Part shown: positions 9,601-17,857 of the stretch, in pieces | How the letters are laid out: the number at the start of each line of letters is the position of its first letter | Position numbering within the stretch: the first letter of the stretch is position 1 | Origin: Mumia quercus | GTDB lineage: Bacteria > Actinomycetota > Actinomycetes > Propionibacteriales > Nocardioidaceae | Direction: 5' to 3' | NCBI RefSeq assembly: GCF_025506335.1 | Contig: NZ_JANZYO010000002.1 | Coordinates: 46,211 to 110,210, forward strand | Length of the DNA stretch: 64,000 bases | Made by a program: the position numbers and the translations under genes | Notes under the pieces: generated by a model | The model's input: the letters and a program-made list of their open reading frames with translations, nothing else | Databases searched by the model: none | Told to the model about the DNA's origin: nothing

Positions 9601-11202
9601 CTGCGCGACGCGCTCGGCACCCCTGTCCCGATCGGCGTGCCGGACGCGTTCGTCGAGCCGGTCGACGACCCGCTGGGCGACCTCGTGGCGCGCTACGCCC
9701 GGACCCACGGGCCGTTTGTCGCCGGCGACGTCGCCGCGCGCTTCGGCCTCGGGGTCGCGGTGGTGTCCGAGACGCTGCGCCGGCTCGCCGCCCACGGTCG
9801 CGTCACCGACGGCGAGTTCACGCCCGGCGCCGGCGGGTCGGAGTGGTGCGATGCCGAGGTCGTGCGGCGCCTGCGCCGCCGCTCGCTGGCCGCGCTGCGC
9901 AAGGAGGTCGAGCCCGTCTCACCCGAGACCCTGGGCCGCTTCCTGCCCGCGTGGCAGCACGTGGGCGGGCGGCTGCGCGGCGTCGACGGCCTGCTGACGG
10001 CGATCGAGCAGCTCGCCGGCTCATCGGTGCCGGCCTCGGCGCTCGAGCCCCTGGTGCTGCGCTCGCGCGTCCTCGACTACTCCCCCGCGATGCTCGACGA
10101 GCTCACCACCGCCGGCGAGGTCGTCTGGTCGGGGGTCGGCGCGCTGCCGGGCAACGACGGCTGGGTCTCGCTGCACCTCGCCGACACCGCGCCGCTGACG
10201 CTCGCGCCGCCGTCCGAGCTCGAGCTGAGCGCGCTCCAGGAGGCGGTGCTCGGCGTCGTCCAGTCCGGCGGTGCGTACTTCTTCCGCCAGCTCGCCGACG
10301 CCGTGGCAGCCGGCGGCGACACCTCGGCCCCCGATGCCGAGCTGGCCGACGCGCTCTGGGACCTCGTGTGGGCCGGCTACCTCACCAACGACACGCTGGC
10401 GCCACTGCGCACGCTGATCGGCGCCGGTCGCACCGCTCACCGCACCGCGCGCGCCGCACCGCGGCTGCGCGGGCGTCGTGCGCCGTCCTTCGCACGCCCG
10501 ACGATGCCGACCCGTACGGGTCCGCCGACCGTGGGCGGACGCTGGGCGCTGGTCCCGCGCCCCGAGGACAACCCGACCGTCCGCGCGCACGCGACCGCCG
10601 AGCAGCTGCTCGAGCGGCACGGCGTCGTCACCCGCGGCACGGCCGTGAGCGAAGGGGTGACCGGTGGGTTCGCCGCCGTCTACAAGGTCCTGAGCGGCTT
10701 CGAGGAGGCCGGGCGGGCACGTCGGGGCTACTTCGTCGACGGCCTCGGCGCCGCCCAGTTCGCCACGGCCGGCGCCGTCGACCGCCTGCGCTCGTACGCC
10801 CGTGAGCCGGGCCAGGATCCCGAGCGGCGTGCCGTCACCCTGGCCGCCACCGACCCCGCCAACCCGTACGGGGCTGCGCTGGGATGGCCCGAGACCGGTG
10901 GCGGACACCGCCCCGGACGCAAGGCCGGCGCGCTCGTGGTGCTGGTCGACGGAGCGCTCTCGCTGTACGTCGAGCGGGGCGGGCGCACGCTCCTCACGTT
11001 CGACGACCTCGACGACCCGGAGGGCGCCGCCCGGCTCGAGCCGGCCATCGACGCGCTGGCGACCGCCGTCCGCGACGGCGTGCTGGGGCGCCTCACGGTC
11101 GAGAAGGCCGACGGCGAGGCGGTGCTGGGCACGGCGCTCGGCGAGGCGCTCGCCAAGGCGGGGTTCCACGCGACGCCGCGCGGCCTGCGGATCCGGGGCT
11201 GA
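6601..11202 (+). CDS. lhr: Lhr-type ATP-dependent DNA/RNA helicase
   Basis: A 1533-residue superfamily 2 helicase, the length usual for full Lhr. Walker A APTGSGKT is at 47-54, DEVH at about 177-180, and motif VI LQRVGRAGH near 402; the long Lhr core and C-terminal winged-helix region follow. Lhr unwinds DNA and RNA-DNA hybrids 3'-5' and is part of the mutation response in mycobacteria. I chose the GTG at 6601, where VPDVPDVLDRFSP begins like other Lhr proteins; the open frame continues upstream to 6415 but would translate the hairpin cluster. The DNA glycosylase gene follows after 2 nt. Confidence 0.93.
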   Translation: MPDVPDVLDRFSPATAAWFRGAFPAPTAAQAGAWDAIAQGSNALVVAPTGSGKTLSAFLWALDRLVTGPEPDDAKRRTRVLYVSPLKALAVDVERNLRSPLVGITQTAKRLAADGESALPRDVTVGVRSGDTTPAERRTLATRPPDILITTPESLFLVLTSAARETLRGVEAVIVDEVHAVAGTKRGAHLALTLERLDALLETPAQRIGLSATVRPHTEVARFLGGAAPVRVVAPESEKRWDLSVVVPVEDMTSLPTRTSEGDDDPDPRDQASIWPHVEERVVDLVEQARSSIVFANSRRLAERLTARLNEIHAERLGATLPDTGSPAAATPGQSGTAAGASPILARAHHGSVSKEQRALIEDDLKSGRLPCVVATSSLELGIDMGAVDLVVQVESPPSVASGLQRVGRAGHQVGEVSRGVVFPKHRTDLLQATVTIERMVSGAIEELTVPTNPLDVLAQQVVAACALDTLDVDELYETVRRAAPYATLPRSAYEATLDLLAGRYPSDEFAELRPRLVWDRVAGTLTGRPGAQRLAVTSGGTIPDRGLFGVYLVGAESTARGSARVGELDEEMVYESRVGDVFALGATSWRIEDITHDRVLVSPAYGQPGRLPFWRGDNPGRPIELGRALGAFTRAMATGDRDEARARCETAGLDPYAIDNLFALVDEQKAATGRVPDDTLLVVERFRDELGDWRLVLHSPLGLAVHAPWALAVGARVRERYGLDSASMASDDGIVVRLPETDAEPPGGELFAFTAEEIEDLVTEEVGGSALFAARFRECAARALLLPRRDPGRRSPLWQQRQRAAQLLEVARRYPTFPIVLETVREVLQDVYDLPSLVQMMRDLESRRLRIVDVATQEPSPFAKSLLFGYVAAFLYEGDSPLAERRAAALALDSSLLSELLGRAELRDLLDAEVIAQTEAELQRLVPERRARGAEGVADLLRMLGPMTSEEVAERCTEPAEASAWLVELAEARRVIRVPAPSSAGEAAQWWVAVEDAGRLRDALGTPVPIGVPDAFVEPVDDPLGDLVARYARTHGPFVAGDVAARFGLGVAVVSETLRRLAAHGRVTDGEFTPGAGGSEWCDAEVVRRLRRRSLAALRKEVEPVSPETLGRFLPAWQHVGGRLRGVDGLLTAIEQLAGSSVPASALEPLVLRSRVLDYSPAMLDELTTAGEVVWSGVGALPGNDGWVSLHLADTAPLTLAPPSELELSALQEAVLGVVQSGGAYFFRQLADAVAAGGDTSAPDAELADALWDLVWAGYLTNDTLAPLRTLIGAGRTAHRTARAAPRLRGRRAPSFARPTMPTRTGPPTVGGRWALVPRPEDNPTVRAHATAEQLLERHGVVTRGTAVSEGVTGGFAAVYKVLSGFEEAGRARRGYFVDGLGAAQFATAGAVDRLRSYAREPGQDPERRAVTLAATDPANPYGAALGWPETGGGHRPGRKAGALVVLVDGALSLYVERGGRTLLTFDDLDDPEGAARLEPAIDALATAVRDGVLGRLTVEKADGEAVLGTALGEALAKAGFHATPRGLRIRG

Positions 11203-11204
11203 CG

Positions 11205-11999
11205 GTGCCCGAGGGAGACGCCGTCTGGCGTACGGCACGACGCCTCGACGACGCGCTGCGGGGCAAGACCCTGGTCCGGACCGACTTCCGCACCCCCCAG
11301 CTCGCGACCTCCGACCTCGCCGGCGAGACGGTCCAGAGCGTCTCGAGCCGAGGCAAGCACCTCTTCGCCCGGATCGGCGACCTCTCGCTCCACACCCGCC
11401 TCGGCATGGACGGGTCGTGGCGGACGTACGACGCCGGCGGTCGCTGGACCCGGCCCGGTCACGAGGCGCGCGTGGTGCTGCAGACCGAGCGGGTGCAGGC
11501 CGTCGGGTTCCTGCTGCCGACCGTCGAGCTGCTGACGCTCGAGCAGGCCGAGGCGGTCCGCGCGCGGCTCGGTCCGGACCTGCTCGACCCGGACTTCGAC
11601 GCCGCGGAGGCCTCACGTCGCGTGAGCGCCGATCCCGCCCGCAACCTCGGCGAGGCGCTGCTCGACCAGACCAACCTCGCCGGTGTCGGCAACATCTTCC
11701 GCAACGAGATCCTGTACGTCCGCGGCCTGCATCCGGACACCACCGTCGGCGACGACCCCGACCTGACCCGTACGCTCGCGACTGCGCGCCGCATGCTCGT
11801 CGCGAACCGCGCGTTCCCCGCCATCGTCACCACCGGCGTGGACCGGCGAGGACAACGCACCTGGGTGTACGGACGAGGCGGCGAGCCGTGCCGTCGCTGC
11901 GGCACCCGCGTCGAGCGCCGCGCGCCGATCGTCACTCAGACCCGCGGGGTCGAGGAGCGCGTCACCTACTGGTGCCCGCACTGCCAACCAGCCCCGTGA
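11205..11999 (+). CDS. Fpg/Nei family DNA glycosylase (endonuclease VIII type)
   Basis: A 264-residue protein starting (after GTG) with PEGD, the Nei-type form of the catalytic N-terminus: the Pro makes the Schiff base and the Glu acts in lyase chemistry. The H2TH region (LLDQTNLAGVGNIFRNEIL) lies near 150-170, and a C-terminal zinc finger of four Cys (CRRC, CPHC) in the last 40 residues. It removes oxidised pyrimidines. It starts 2 nt after lhr, so both repair genes are co-transcribed. Which Nei paralogue it is cannot be decided here. Confidence 0.92.
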   Translation: MPEGDAVWRTARRLDDALRGKTLVRTDFRTPQLATSDLAGETVQSVSSRGKHLFARIGDLSLHTRLGMDGSWRTYDAGGRWTRPGHEARVVLQTERVQAVGFLLPTVELLTLEQAEAVRARLGPDLLDPDFDAAEASRRVSADPARNLGEALLDQTNLAGVGNIFRNEILYVRGLHPDTTVGDDPDLTRTLATARRMLVANRAFPAIVTTGVDRRGQRTWVYGRGGEPCRRCGTRVERRAPIVTQTRGVEERVTYWCPHCQPAP

Positions 12000-12002
12000 G
12001 GC

Positions 12003-12299
12003 TCAGCGGACGCCGACGGAGTCGGACTCCGGCGCGAGGGCGATCGAGGCGTCGATCGTCGACTGCTCCTGGATCTCCATCAGCGCGCTCACGTCACGAA
12101 GCACCTGCGACATCGGCACTTCGAGGGCGTCGCACAGGGCGGCGAGAAGCTCGGAGCTCGGCTCCTTCTGGCCGCGCTCGACCTCGGAGATGTAGCCGAG
12201 GCTGACCCGAGCGGCAGCAGAGACGTCGCGCAGCGTCAGCCCCTTAGCCATCCGGCGAGCCCGCAGGACCTCACCGATCAAACGTCGAAGCACCGTCAT
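12003..12299 (-). CDS. clgR: ClgR-like XRE family regulator
   Basis: A 98-residue regulator with a Cro/C1 HTH at about 13-65 (GLTLRDVSAAARVSLGYISEVERGQKEP, given here in pieces: GLTLRDVSAAARV, LGYISEVERGQKEPS). This matches ClgR, the activator of clp protease genes in actinobacteria, which is usually encoded next to cinA and pgsA as here. A strong GGAGGT lies 6 nt before the ATG. It lies tail to tail with the glycosylase, with only 3 nt between stops. The C-terminus ends in SDSVGVR; ClgR proteins are often Clp substrates through small terminal residues. Confidence 0.85.
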   Translation of the reverse strand: MTVLRRLIGEVLRARRMAKGLTLRDVSAAARVSLGYISEVERGQKEPSSELLAALCDALEVPMSQVLRDVSALMEIQEQSTIDASIALAPESDSVGVR

Positions 12300-12398
12300 C
12301 TCACACCTCCGCTCTCAGACTTGGTACAACTCCTCGTCGAGCCGTGTTCTTCCCACCACTCTATGCGCTACGAGTGGCGGACCGGCAACGTGCTCAGA

Positions 12399-12896
12399 TC
12401 AAGGGGCGTTTCGTCCCTCGTCCAGAACCTCGCCGAGCAGGCCGAGCGCCGCGTCGACGGACCCTGCGCGTACGGCTGCACGGTCGCCGTCGAGCGCCAG
12501 CCCGAGGGTCCGTACGCCGTCCTCCCAGGCCACCGCGACGTACGCGGTCCCGGCCGGCTTGCCCTCGCTCGGACCCGGGCCCGCCACGCCTGTCGTCGCC
12601 ACGCCGTACGAGGCGCCGAGCCGGTCGCGGACACCCTGAGCCATCGCCTCGGCGACACCCGGGTCCACCGTGCCTCGGGCGGCGATCAAGACCTGGTCCA
12701 CGCCCAGGAGCGCGCTCTTGAGATCGGCCGCGTAGGCGACGACGCCGCCCCGCACCACGTCGGAGGCGCCGGGGACGTCGACGACACGCGCACAGAGCGC
12801 TCCCCCGGTCAGCGACTCGGCGAACGCGACGGACTGCGCACGGCGACGCAGCTCGTCGACCAAGGACCGCGGGTCACCGCCCGCGAGGCCGGTCAC
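12399..12896 (-). CDS. pncC: CinA-like nicotinamide-nucleotide amidase (PncC)
   Basis: A 165-residue stand-alone CinA C-terminal domain, beginning after a GTG whose GTGA overlaps the pgsA stop. Hallmarks are AESLTGG near residue 21, TTGVAGPGPSEGKPAGT in the middle and the family's usual length. PncC deamidates NMN to NaMN in pyridine nucleotide salvage. The N-terminal COG1058 half of full CinA is absent, which is normal in this lineage. It sits between pgsA and clgR as in many actinobacteria. Confidence 0.9.
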   Translation of the reverse strand: MTGLAGGDPRSLVDELRRRAQSVAFAESLTGGALCARVVDVPGASDVVRGGVVAYAADLKSALLGVDQVLIAARGTVDPGVAEAMAQGVRDRLGASYGVATTGVAGPGPSEGKPAGTAYVAVAWEDGVRTLGLALDGDRAAVRAGSVDAALGLLGEVLDEGRNAP

Positions 12897-13522
12897 GGAC
12901 GTCCGGCGACCTGCTCGGGGACGTCCTTCGCCTTGGACGCGCGGACCATGCGCACCGCCTGCGCGATGTAGTCGAAACCGGTGATGACCGTCACCAGCAC
13001 GGCAGCGCCCATCGTCAGGTAGGCGAACCACATCATCCAGTCGGGCAGCAGCGCCTCGATCGGGAAGACGTACGCCCCCAGGGCCACGGCCTGCAGCACG
13101 GTCTTGAGCTTGCCGCCGCGCGAGGCCGGCATCACGCCGTAGCGGATCACGCCGAAGCGCATGAAGGTGATGCCCCACTCGCGGACGAGGACGAGGATCG
13201 TCACCCACCACGGGAGCGCACCGATGATCGAGAGCCCGACGAACGCCATGCCGGTGAGCGCCTTGTCGGCGATCGGGTCGGCGATCTTGCCGAAGTCGGT
13301 GATGAGCCCGCGGCTGCGGGCCAGGTTGCCGTCGATGCGGTCCGTCGCCATCGCGACGACGAAGACCGCCCAGGCCGCGAGCCGCAGACCGGTGTCCTCA
13401 CCGCCGTCGAGGAGGAGGAGCCACCCGAACAACGGGACGAACGCGATCCGGAGGACGGTCAGCGCGTTCGCGATGTTGTAGTTGCTCGGCGCCTGCGGGG
13501 CAGGCGTCGACGTGTCGTTCAT
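12893..13522 (-). CDS. pgsA: CDP-diacylglycerol-glycerol-3-phosphate 3-phosphatidyltransferase
   Basis: A 209-residue membrane enzyme with the full CDP-alcohol phosphotransferase motif: D61, D64-G65, A68-R69, G78, D82 and D86. About four to six TM segments are visible. It makes phosphatidylglycerophosphate, the precursor of phosphatidylglycerol and cardiolipin. I chose the ATG at 13522 because GAGGAGAG precedes it; the longer open frame to 13762 reads through a basic, non-membrane leader. It is coupled to pncC by a 4-bp overlap. Confidence 0.92.
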   Translation of the reverse strand: MNDTSTPAPQAPSNYNIANALTVLRIAFVPLFGWLLLLDGGEDTGLRLAAWAVFVVAMATDRIDGNLARSRGLITDFGKIADPIADKALTGMAFVGLSIIGALPWWVTILVLVREWGITFMRFGVIRYGVMPASRGGKLKTVLQAVALGAYVFPIEALLPDWMMWFAYLTMGAAVLVTVITGFDYIAQAVRMVRASKAKDVPEQVAGRP

Positions 13523-13601
13523 CTCTCTCCTCGGGCCGGCTCGGGGTGGCAGGTCGTCTGGTGCCCCTGGCCTTGGACCTCGCTCCAGCCTATCGCCACC
13601 C

Positions 13602-15203
13602 TCAAGAATCGCCGAGCGTGGCCGACCCCTTCTCGGAGCCGTCCGCGACACGTCGCGCCTTGCCTCCGTTGACCGCCACGGTCGCGGCGTCGGCCCGTCC
13701 GACGGTGACCTTCGCGGGTCCGACGACGCTGACCCGCTTGAACTCGCCCTTCGCGAGGTCACCGGTCCAGATCGTGGCTCCCGTGCCGTCCGTGACGGTC
13801 ACCTTGGTGGGCTTCTTCTCCTTGCCGCGGATGAGGAGGTGGTTGGTCGTCGGGGCTCCGAGCCCGGCCAGCGACGACGGGTCGGCGGGGGGCGGTGCCA
13901 CCTCGGTGGGGACGCTCGCGGGAGCGTCGGTGTCGTCGCCGTTGCCGACCACGAGCTGCCCGATGCCCCAGATGATCGCGAGCACCAGGACGACGACGGT
14001 GAGCGCGAGCCAGCTCCGGCCACCGCGGGCGACCCGGATCGCCTGGGCCCCGGTGGCGCGCTCGGCCTCGAAGACCGCACGCGCCGGGATCGGAGCCTGG
14101 GCGTACGAGGCGTCGTAGCGCGCGATCCACGGCTCCGGGTCCGTCCCGAGCGCACGACCGAGCGAGCGGAGGTGGCCGCGTGCGTAGAAGTCGCCGCCGC
14201 AGGCCGACACGTCGTCCGCCTCCAGGGCCTCGATCACGTGAGGGCGGATGCGGGTGCGCTCGGCGAGGTCGTCGATGCTGACCCCTGCGCTCTCGCGCGC
14301 GGTACGGAGCTGGTCGCCGAGGCCAGGAACGGTCTGGACGGGTTCGGCATCCGCCGCGTCGTCCGCCTCAGGCGCGGGCTCAGGCGCGGGTGCGTCGACC
14401 ACGAGGGAGCGCGGCGCGTCCTCGGCGGGCGCGTCGATGACGAGCTCCGGGCGGCCATGGCTCGCGCGCAGCGCCGTGACGACCTTGTAGCCCGGCGCGA
14501 GAGCGGAGGTCCCCGCGCTCTGCACCAGACCGAGGTCGATCCGCGCCGGCGCGCTGACCGACCGCACCGGCGGGGCGGGAGCGGGCGGGGCGGGAGCCGG
14601 CGGTACGGGAGCGGGCGGCGCGTCCTCGTCGTCACGGTCCTGCGCCGGCGCTGCCTCGGCAAGTTCAGCGGTGTCCGCGGGCGGAGGCGTGTCCGCGTCG
14701 GCGTCGCGGGGCGGCACGACCACGATCTCGTCGTCGCCCGAGAGCTGCCGCAGCGCCTCGGCGACGTCCTCGCGGCTCGCGCGCACGGCCAGTCCCAGCG
14801 GCACCACGAACGCCGTCCCGTCCGAGGCGACCACGTCGATCGCCCCGTCGCCGAGCAGTCCCCTGGGCTCCGCGAGCACGACGTGATCGACATCGGCCCA
14901 GGGGAACCCTCGCCACGCGTCGCCGTGCCGTACGCGTACGCCGAGCGAGTCCGCGACCATCAGCGGGCTCCGCGCGTCGTACCACCCCCGACCCGCCAGC
15001 AGCCCGACGCCACCGAGCACGCCCGCGATCAACCAGAGCAGCGCCGAGCCGTCGACCGCGCGCACGGCGTACGCGACCGCCAGCACGCCCGCTCCCACGG
15101 CGACGAGCGCGAGGACGCCCGCACTGCGGCGTACCTCGAGCACCTCCCCCGACCCCGTCCCCGCGGGGTCGAGCGTCCGTCCCTGCTCCAGCCGATCTGT
15201 CAT
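13602..15203 (-). CDS. RodZ-like HTH/DUF4115 membrane protein with N-terminal PH-like extension
   Basis: A 533-residue protein. Two TM helices (about 29-46 and 54-70) are followed by a PH-like soluble domain (75-165), a Pro/Ala-rich linker (165-290), a RodZ-type HTH (about 293-365, LRTARESAGVSIDDLAERT), a TM helix near 399-420 and a C-terminal DUF4115 beta domain. RodZ links MreB-type cell-shape machinery to the envelope. The usual RodZ-like protein here is shorter and lacks the N-terminal half. It starts 1 nt after the ftsK stop (TGACATG). Confidence 0.82.
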   Translation of the reverse strand: MTDRLEQGRTLDPAGTGSGEVLEVRRSAGVLALVAVGAGVLAVAYAVRAVDGSALLWLIAGVLGGVGLLAGRGWYDARSPLMVADSLGVRVRHGDAWRGFPWADVDHVVLAEPRGLLGDGAIDVVASDGTAFVVPLGLAVRASREDVAEALRQLSGDDEIVVVPPRDADADTPPPADTAELAEAAPAQDRDDEDAPPAPVPPAPAPPAPAPPVRSVSAPARIDLGLVQSAGTSALAPGYKVVTALRASHGRPELVIDAPAEDAPRSLVVDAPAPEPAPEADDAADAEPVQTVPGLGDQLRTARESAGVSIDDLAERTRIRPHVIEALEADDVSACGGDFYARGHLRSLGRALGTDPEPWIARYDASYAQAPIPARAVFEAERATGAQAIRVARGGRSWLALTVVVLVLAIIWGIGQLVVGNGDDTDAPASVPTEVAPPPADPSSLAGLGAPTTNHLLIRGKEKKPTKVTVTDGTGATIWTGDLAKGEFKRVSVVGPAKVTVGRADAATVAVNGGKARRVADGSEKGSATLGDS

Positions 15204-15204
15204 G

Positions 15205-17733
15205 TCACTCTCCCCGCAGCGTCTCCAGGACCTCGTCCAGGTCGTCCGGCTTGATCAGCACGTCGCGCGCCTTCGAGCCCTCGCTGGGACCGACGACGCC
15301 GCGTGACTCGAGGATGTCCATCAGGCGGCCCGCCTTGGCGAAGCCCACGCGGAGCTTGCGCTGCAGCATGGACGTCGACCCGAACTGGGTGTTGACCACG
15401 AGCTCGACCGCCTGCAGCACCAGCTCCAGGTCGTCGCCGATGTCGTCGTCGAGCTCGCGCTTGCTCGCCTGGGGCGCGGTGACGTCCTCGCGGTAGACCG
15501 GCTGCAGCTGGTCCTTGCAGTGCTGGACGACGTCGTGGATCTCCTTCTCGGTGATCCACGCGCCCTGCATGCGCAGCGGCTTGTTCGCGCCCATCGGCAA
15601 GAAGAGCCCGTCACCGCCGCCGACGAGCTTCTCAGCGCCCGGCTGGTCGAGGATGACCCGGCTGTCGGCCAGCGACGAGGTCGCAAAGGCGAGCCGGCTG
15701 GGCACGTTCGCCTTGATCAGGCCCGTGACCACGTCGACCGACGGACGCTGGGTCGCCAGCACGAGGTGGATGCCGGCGGCGCGCGCCAGCTGGGTGATGC
15801 GGACGATCGAGTCCTCGACGTCGCGCGGGGCCACCATCATGAGGTCGGCGAGCTCGTCGACGACGACGAGCAGATACGGGTACGGAGCGAGGACACGCTC
15901 GCTGCCCGGCGGCACCTTGACCGATCCCTCGCGCACCGCCTTGTTGAAGTCGTCGATGTGCCGGAACCCGAAGTTGGCCAGGTCGTCGTAGCGCAGGTCC
16001 ATCTCGCGCACGACCCACTGCAGCGCCTCGGCCGCCTTCTTGGGGTTGGTGATGATCTGCGTGATGAGGTGCGGGATGCCCTCGTACGCGGTGAGCTCGA
16101 CGCGCTTGGGGTCGACGAGGATCATCCGCACCTCGTCCGGCGTCGCCCGCATGAGCACCGAGGAGATCATCGAGTTGATGAAGCTCGACTTGCCGGACCC
16201 CGTGGCGCCGGCGACGAGGAGGTGCGGCATCTTCGCCATGTTGGCGACGACGAAGCCGCCCTCGACGTCCTTGCCGAGACCCACGACCATCGGGTGGTGG
16301 TCGCTGCGTGCCCGGTTGGAGCGGAGCACGTCGCCGAGGGAGACGGTCTCCTTGTCGGTGTTCGGGATCTCGATGCCGATCGCGGACTTGCCCGGGATCG
16401 GCGAGAGGATCCGGACCTCGTTCGACGCGACGGCGTAGGAGATGTTCTTCGCGAGCGCGGTGATCTTCTCGACCTTCACGCCCTGGCCGAGCTCGATCTC
16501 GTACCGGGTGACCGTCGGTCCACGCGTGTAGCCGGTGACCTCGGCGTCGACGCCGAACTCCTCCAGCACCGTCGTCAAGCGCGCGACGACCGAGTCCGAA
16601 GCCGCTGTGCGGGCCTTGTGCGGGGTGCCCTCGCGGAGCATGTCGTTGGCGGGCAGCGTGTAGACGATGTCACCGGAGAGGGCGAGCTGCTCGGCGCGCG
16701 CCGGCAGCGGCGTCATCGGCGGGAGCTCGACAGGCTCGTCGTCGGCTGGCGGTGCCGCCTCGGCGACGTCGACGCCGACCGTGTCGTCCTCCGGCGTGGG
16801 GGCCTTCTTGAGCTTGCCCTTGCGGGCGCCGGTGTCGACGGTGGGTTCCTCGTCGGCCCCCACGACCAGCGGGTTGTCGTACGGCACGTCGCTTCCGGTG
16901 CCGCCGCGGGGCGTGCGCTTGCGGGCGGGCTCGGCCGGGGCGGGATCGGACTCGAAGTGGCGGCGTCCGAGCACCATGTCGCGGGCGCTGCGCAGCCGGT
17001 CGGGGATGCGGTAGACGGGGGTGCCGGTGATGACGAGCAGCCCGAAGAACGCCAGCAGGGCCAGGAGCGGGACGGTCACGTACGGGGTGCGGAGGAGGTC
17101 GTCGAGCAGCTTGGAGACGCCGAAGCCGATCGCACCTCCCGCGTCACGGATCCCCTCGCCGCCGGCCTCGGACGGCTTCGGGATGCCGTTGGCGATCGAG
17201 ACGATCCCCAACGTGCCGCCCGCCAGCGCCGCCCACCCGATGACCTGGCGGCCGAGCGGGCCGTTGGCCTCGGGGTTGCGCATCGTGCGCGCACCGACGA
17301 CGAACAGCGCCAGCGGAACCGTCCACGCGAGCAGCCCGACGCTGTTGGACACCGCCTCGGCGACGGCGTGGGTCACCGGGCTGTCGACCTGGAACCAGAC
17401 CGCGCCGACGACGACCACACCCAGGCCGATGAGCGCAAGGCCGATCCCGTCGCGGCGGTGCTCGGGATCGAGGTCGCGAGCTGCCGACCCGACGCTGCGG
17501 ACGAGGGCCCCGATCAGGCGGGCGAGCCCCATCCAGAGGGCCCCGATCGCGCGGCCGATCGCGCTGAGGACACGGACGAACGGGCCAGGGCCTGTCCTCG
17601 GCGGCGGGACGGGCGGCTGACGCTTGGTCGAGCCACGGCCGCGCTGCTGCGGACGACGGTCCTGGCCACCGGACGACCGCGAGGGCTTCTTCTTCGACGA
17701 CCCTTGCGGTGGGGAAGACGTACGGCTCGCCAT
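15205..17733 (-). CDS. ftsK: DNA translocase FtsK/SpoIIIE
   Basis: An 842-residue protein with a basic N-terminus, four TM helices between about 60 and 260, a Pro/Glu-rich linker, a RecA-like motor with Walker A GATGSGKSS near 508 and Walker B LLVVVDELADLMM, and a C-terminal winged-helix gamma domain (about 780-842) that reads KOPS orientation sites. It pumps chromosome DNA through the septum. I chose the ATG at 17733 (MASRTSSPPQ); only a weak ribosome site precedes it. The open frame extends 15 codons further upstream. Confidence 0.94.
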   Translation of the reverse strand: MASRTSSPPQGSSKKKPSRSSGGQDRRPQQRGRGSTKRQPPVPPPRTGPGPFVRVLSAIGRAIGALWMGLARLIGALVRSVGSAARDLDPEHRRDGIGLALIGLGVVVVGAVWFQVDSPVTHAVAEAVSNSVGLLAWTVPLALFVVGARTMRNPEANGPLGRQVIGWAALAGGTLGIVSIANGIPKPSEAGGEGIRDAGGAIGFGVSKLLDDLLRTPYVTVPLLALLAFFGLLVITGTPVYRIPDRLRSARDMVLGRRHFESDPAPAEPARKRTPRGGTGSDVPYDNPLVVGADEEPTVDTGARKGKLKKAPTPEDDTVGVDVAEAAPPADDEPVELPPMTPLPARAEQLALSGDIVYTLPANDMLREGTPHKARTAASDSVVARLTTVLEEFGVDAEVTGYTRGPTVTRYEIELGQGVKVEKITALAKNISYAVASNEVRILSPIPGKSAIGIEIPNTDKETVSLGDVLRSNRARSDHHPMVVGLGKDVEGGFVVANMAKMPHLLVAGATGSGKSSFINSMISSVLMRATPDEVRMILVDPKRVELTAYEGIPHLITQIITNPKKAAEALQWVVREMDLRYDDLANFGFRHIDDFNKAVREGSVKVPPGSERVLAPYPYLLVVVDELADLMMVAPRDVEDSIVRITQLARAAGIHLVLATQRPSVDVVTGLIKANVPSRLAFATSSLADSRVILDQPGAEKLVGGGDGLFLPMGANKPLRMQGAWITEKEIHDVVQHCKDQLQPVYREDVTAPQASKRELDDDIGDDLELVLQAVELVVNTQFGSTSMLQRKLRVGFAKAGRLMDILESRGVVGPSEGSKARDVLIKPDDLDEVLETLRGE

Positions 17734-17786
17734 GGTGGCGAGCCTAGAGGCGAGACACGCCGTTCCTCGGTATCCCACGCCGCCCG

Positions 17787-17845
17787 CGCGTTGGTGCGTG
17801 GGTGGTCACCGCGCCCGCCCCGGTGACCACGGAGGAACCAACGCG
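17787..17845. terminator. Inverted repeat between ftsK and arcA, related to the one at 3711
   Basis: Two 9-bp arms (CGCGTTGGT at 17787-17795 with 17837-17845, GTGGTCACC at 17802-17810 with 17822-17830) flank a 6-nt internal mismatch and an 11-nt loop. It lies in the arcA-ftsK gap, downstream of arcA. The left arm differs from the perfect repeat at 3711 mainly by one base in the GTTGGTGC-x-TGGGTGGTCAC core. No U-tract follows. Confidence 0.6.
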
Positions 17846-17857
17846 GCGGCGGACGGC

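Noticed and set aside
12300..12398. ClgR autoregulatory box before clgR
   Set aside because: CGC and GCG half-sites are present, but separated by 8 nt, not the 5 expected.
15520..17826. Long plus-strand open frame opposite ftsK (similar ones lie opposite pnp and rnj)
   Set aside because: Antisense shadows; no ribosome sites, no domains, charged repetitive composition.
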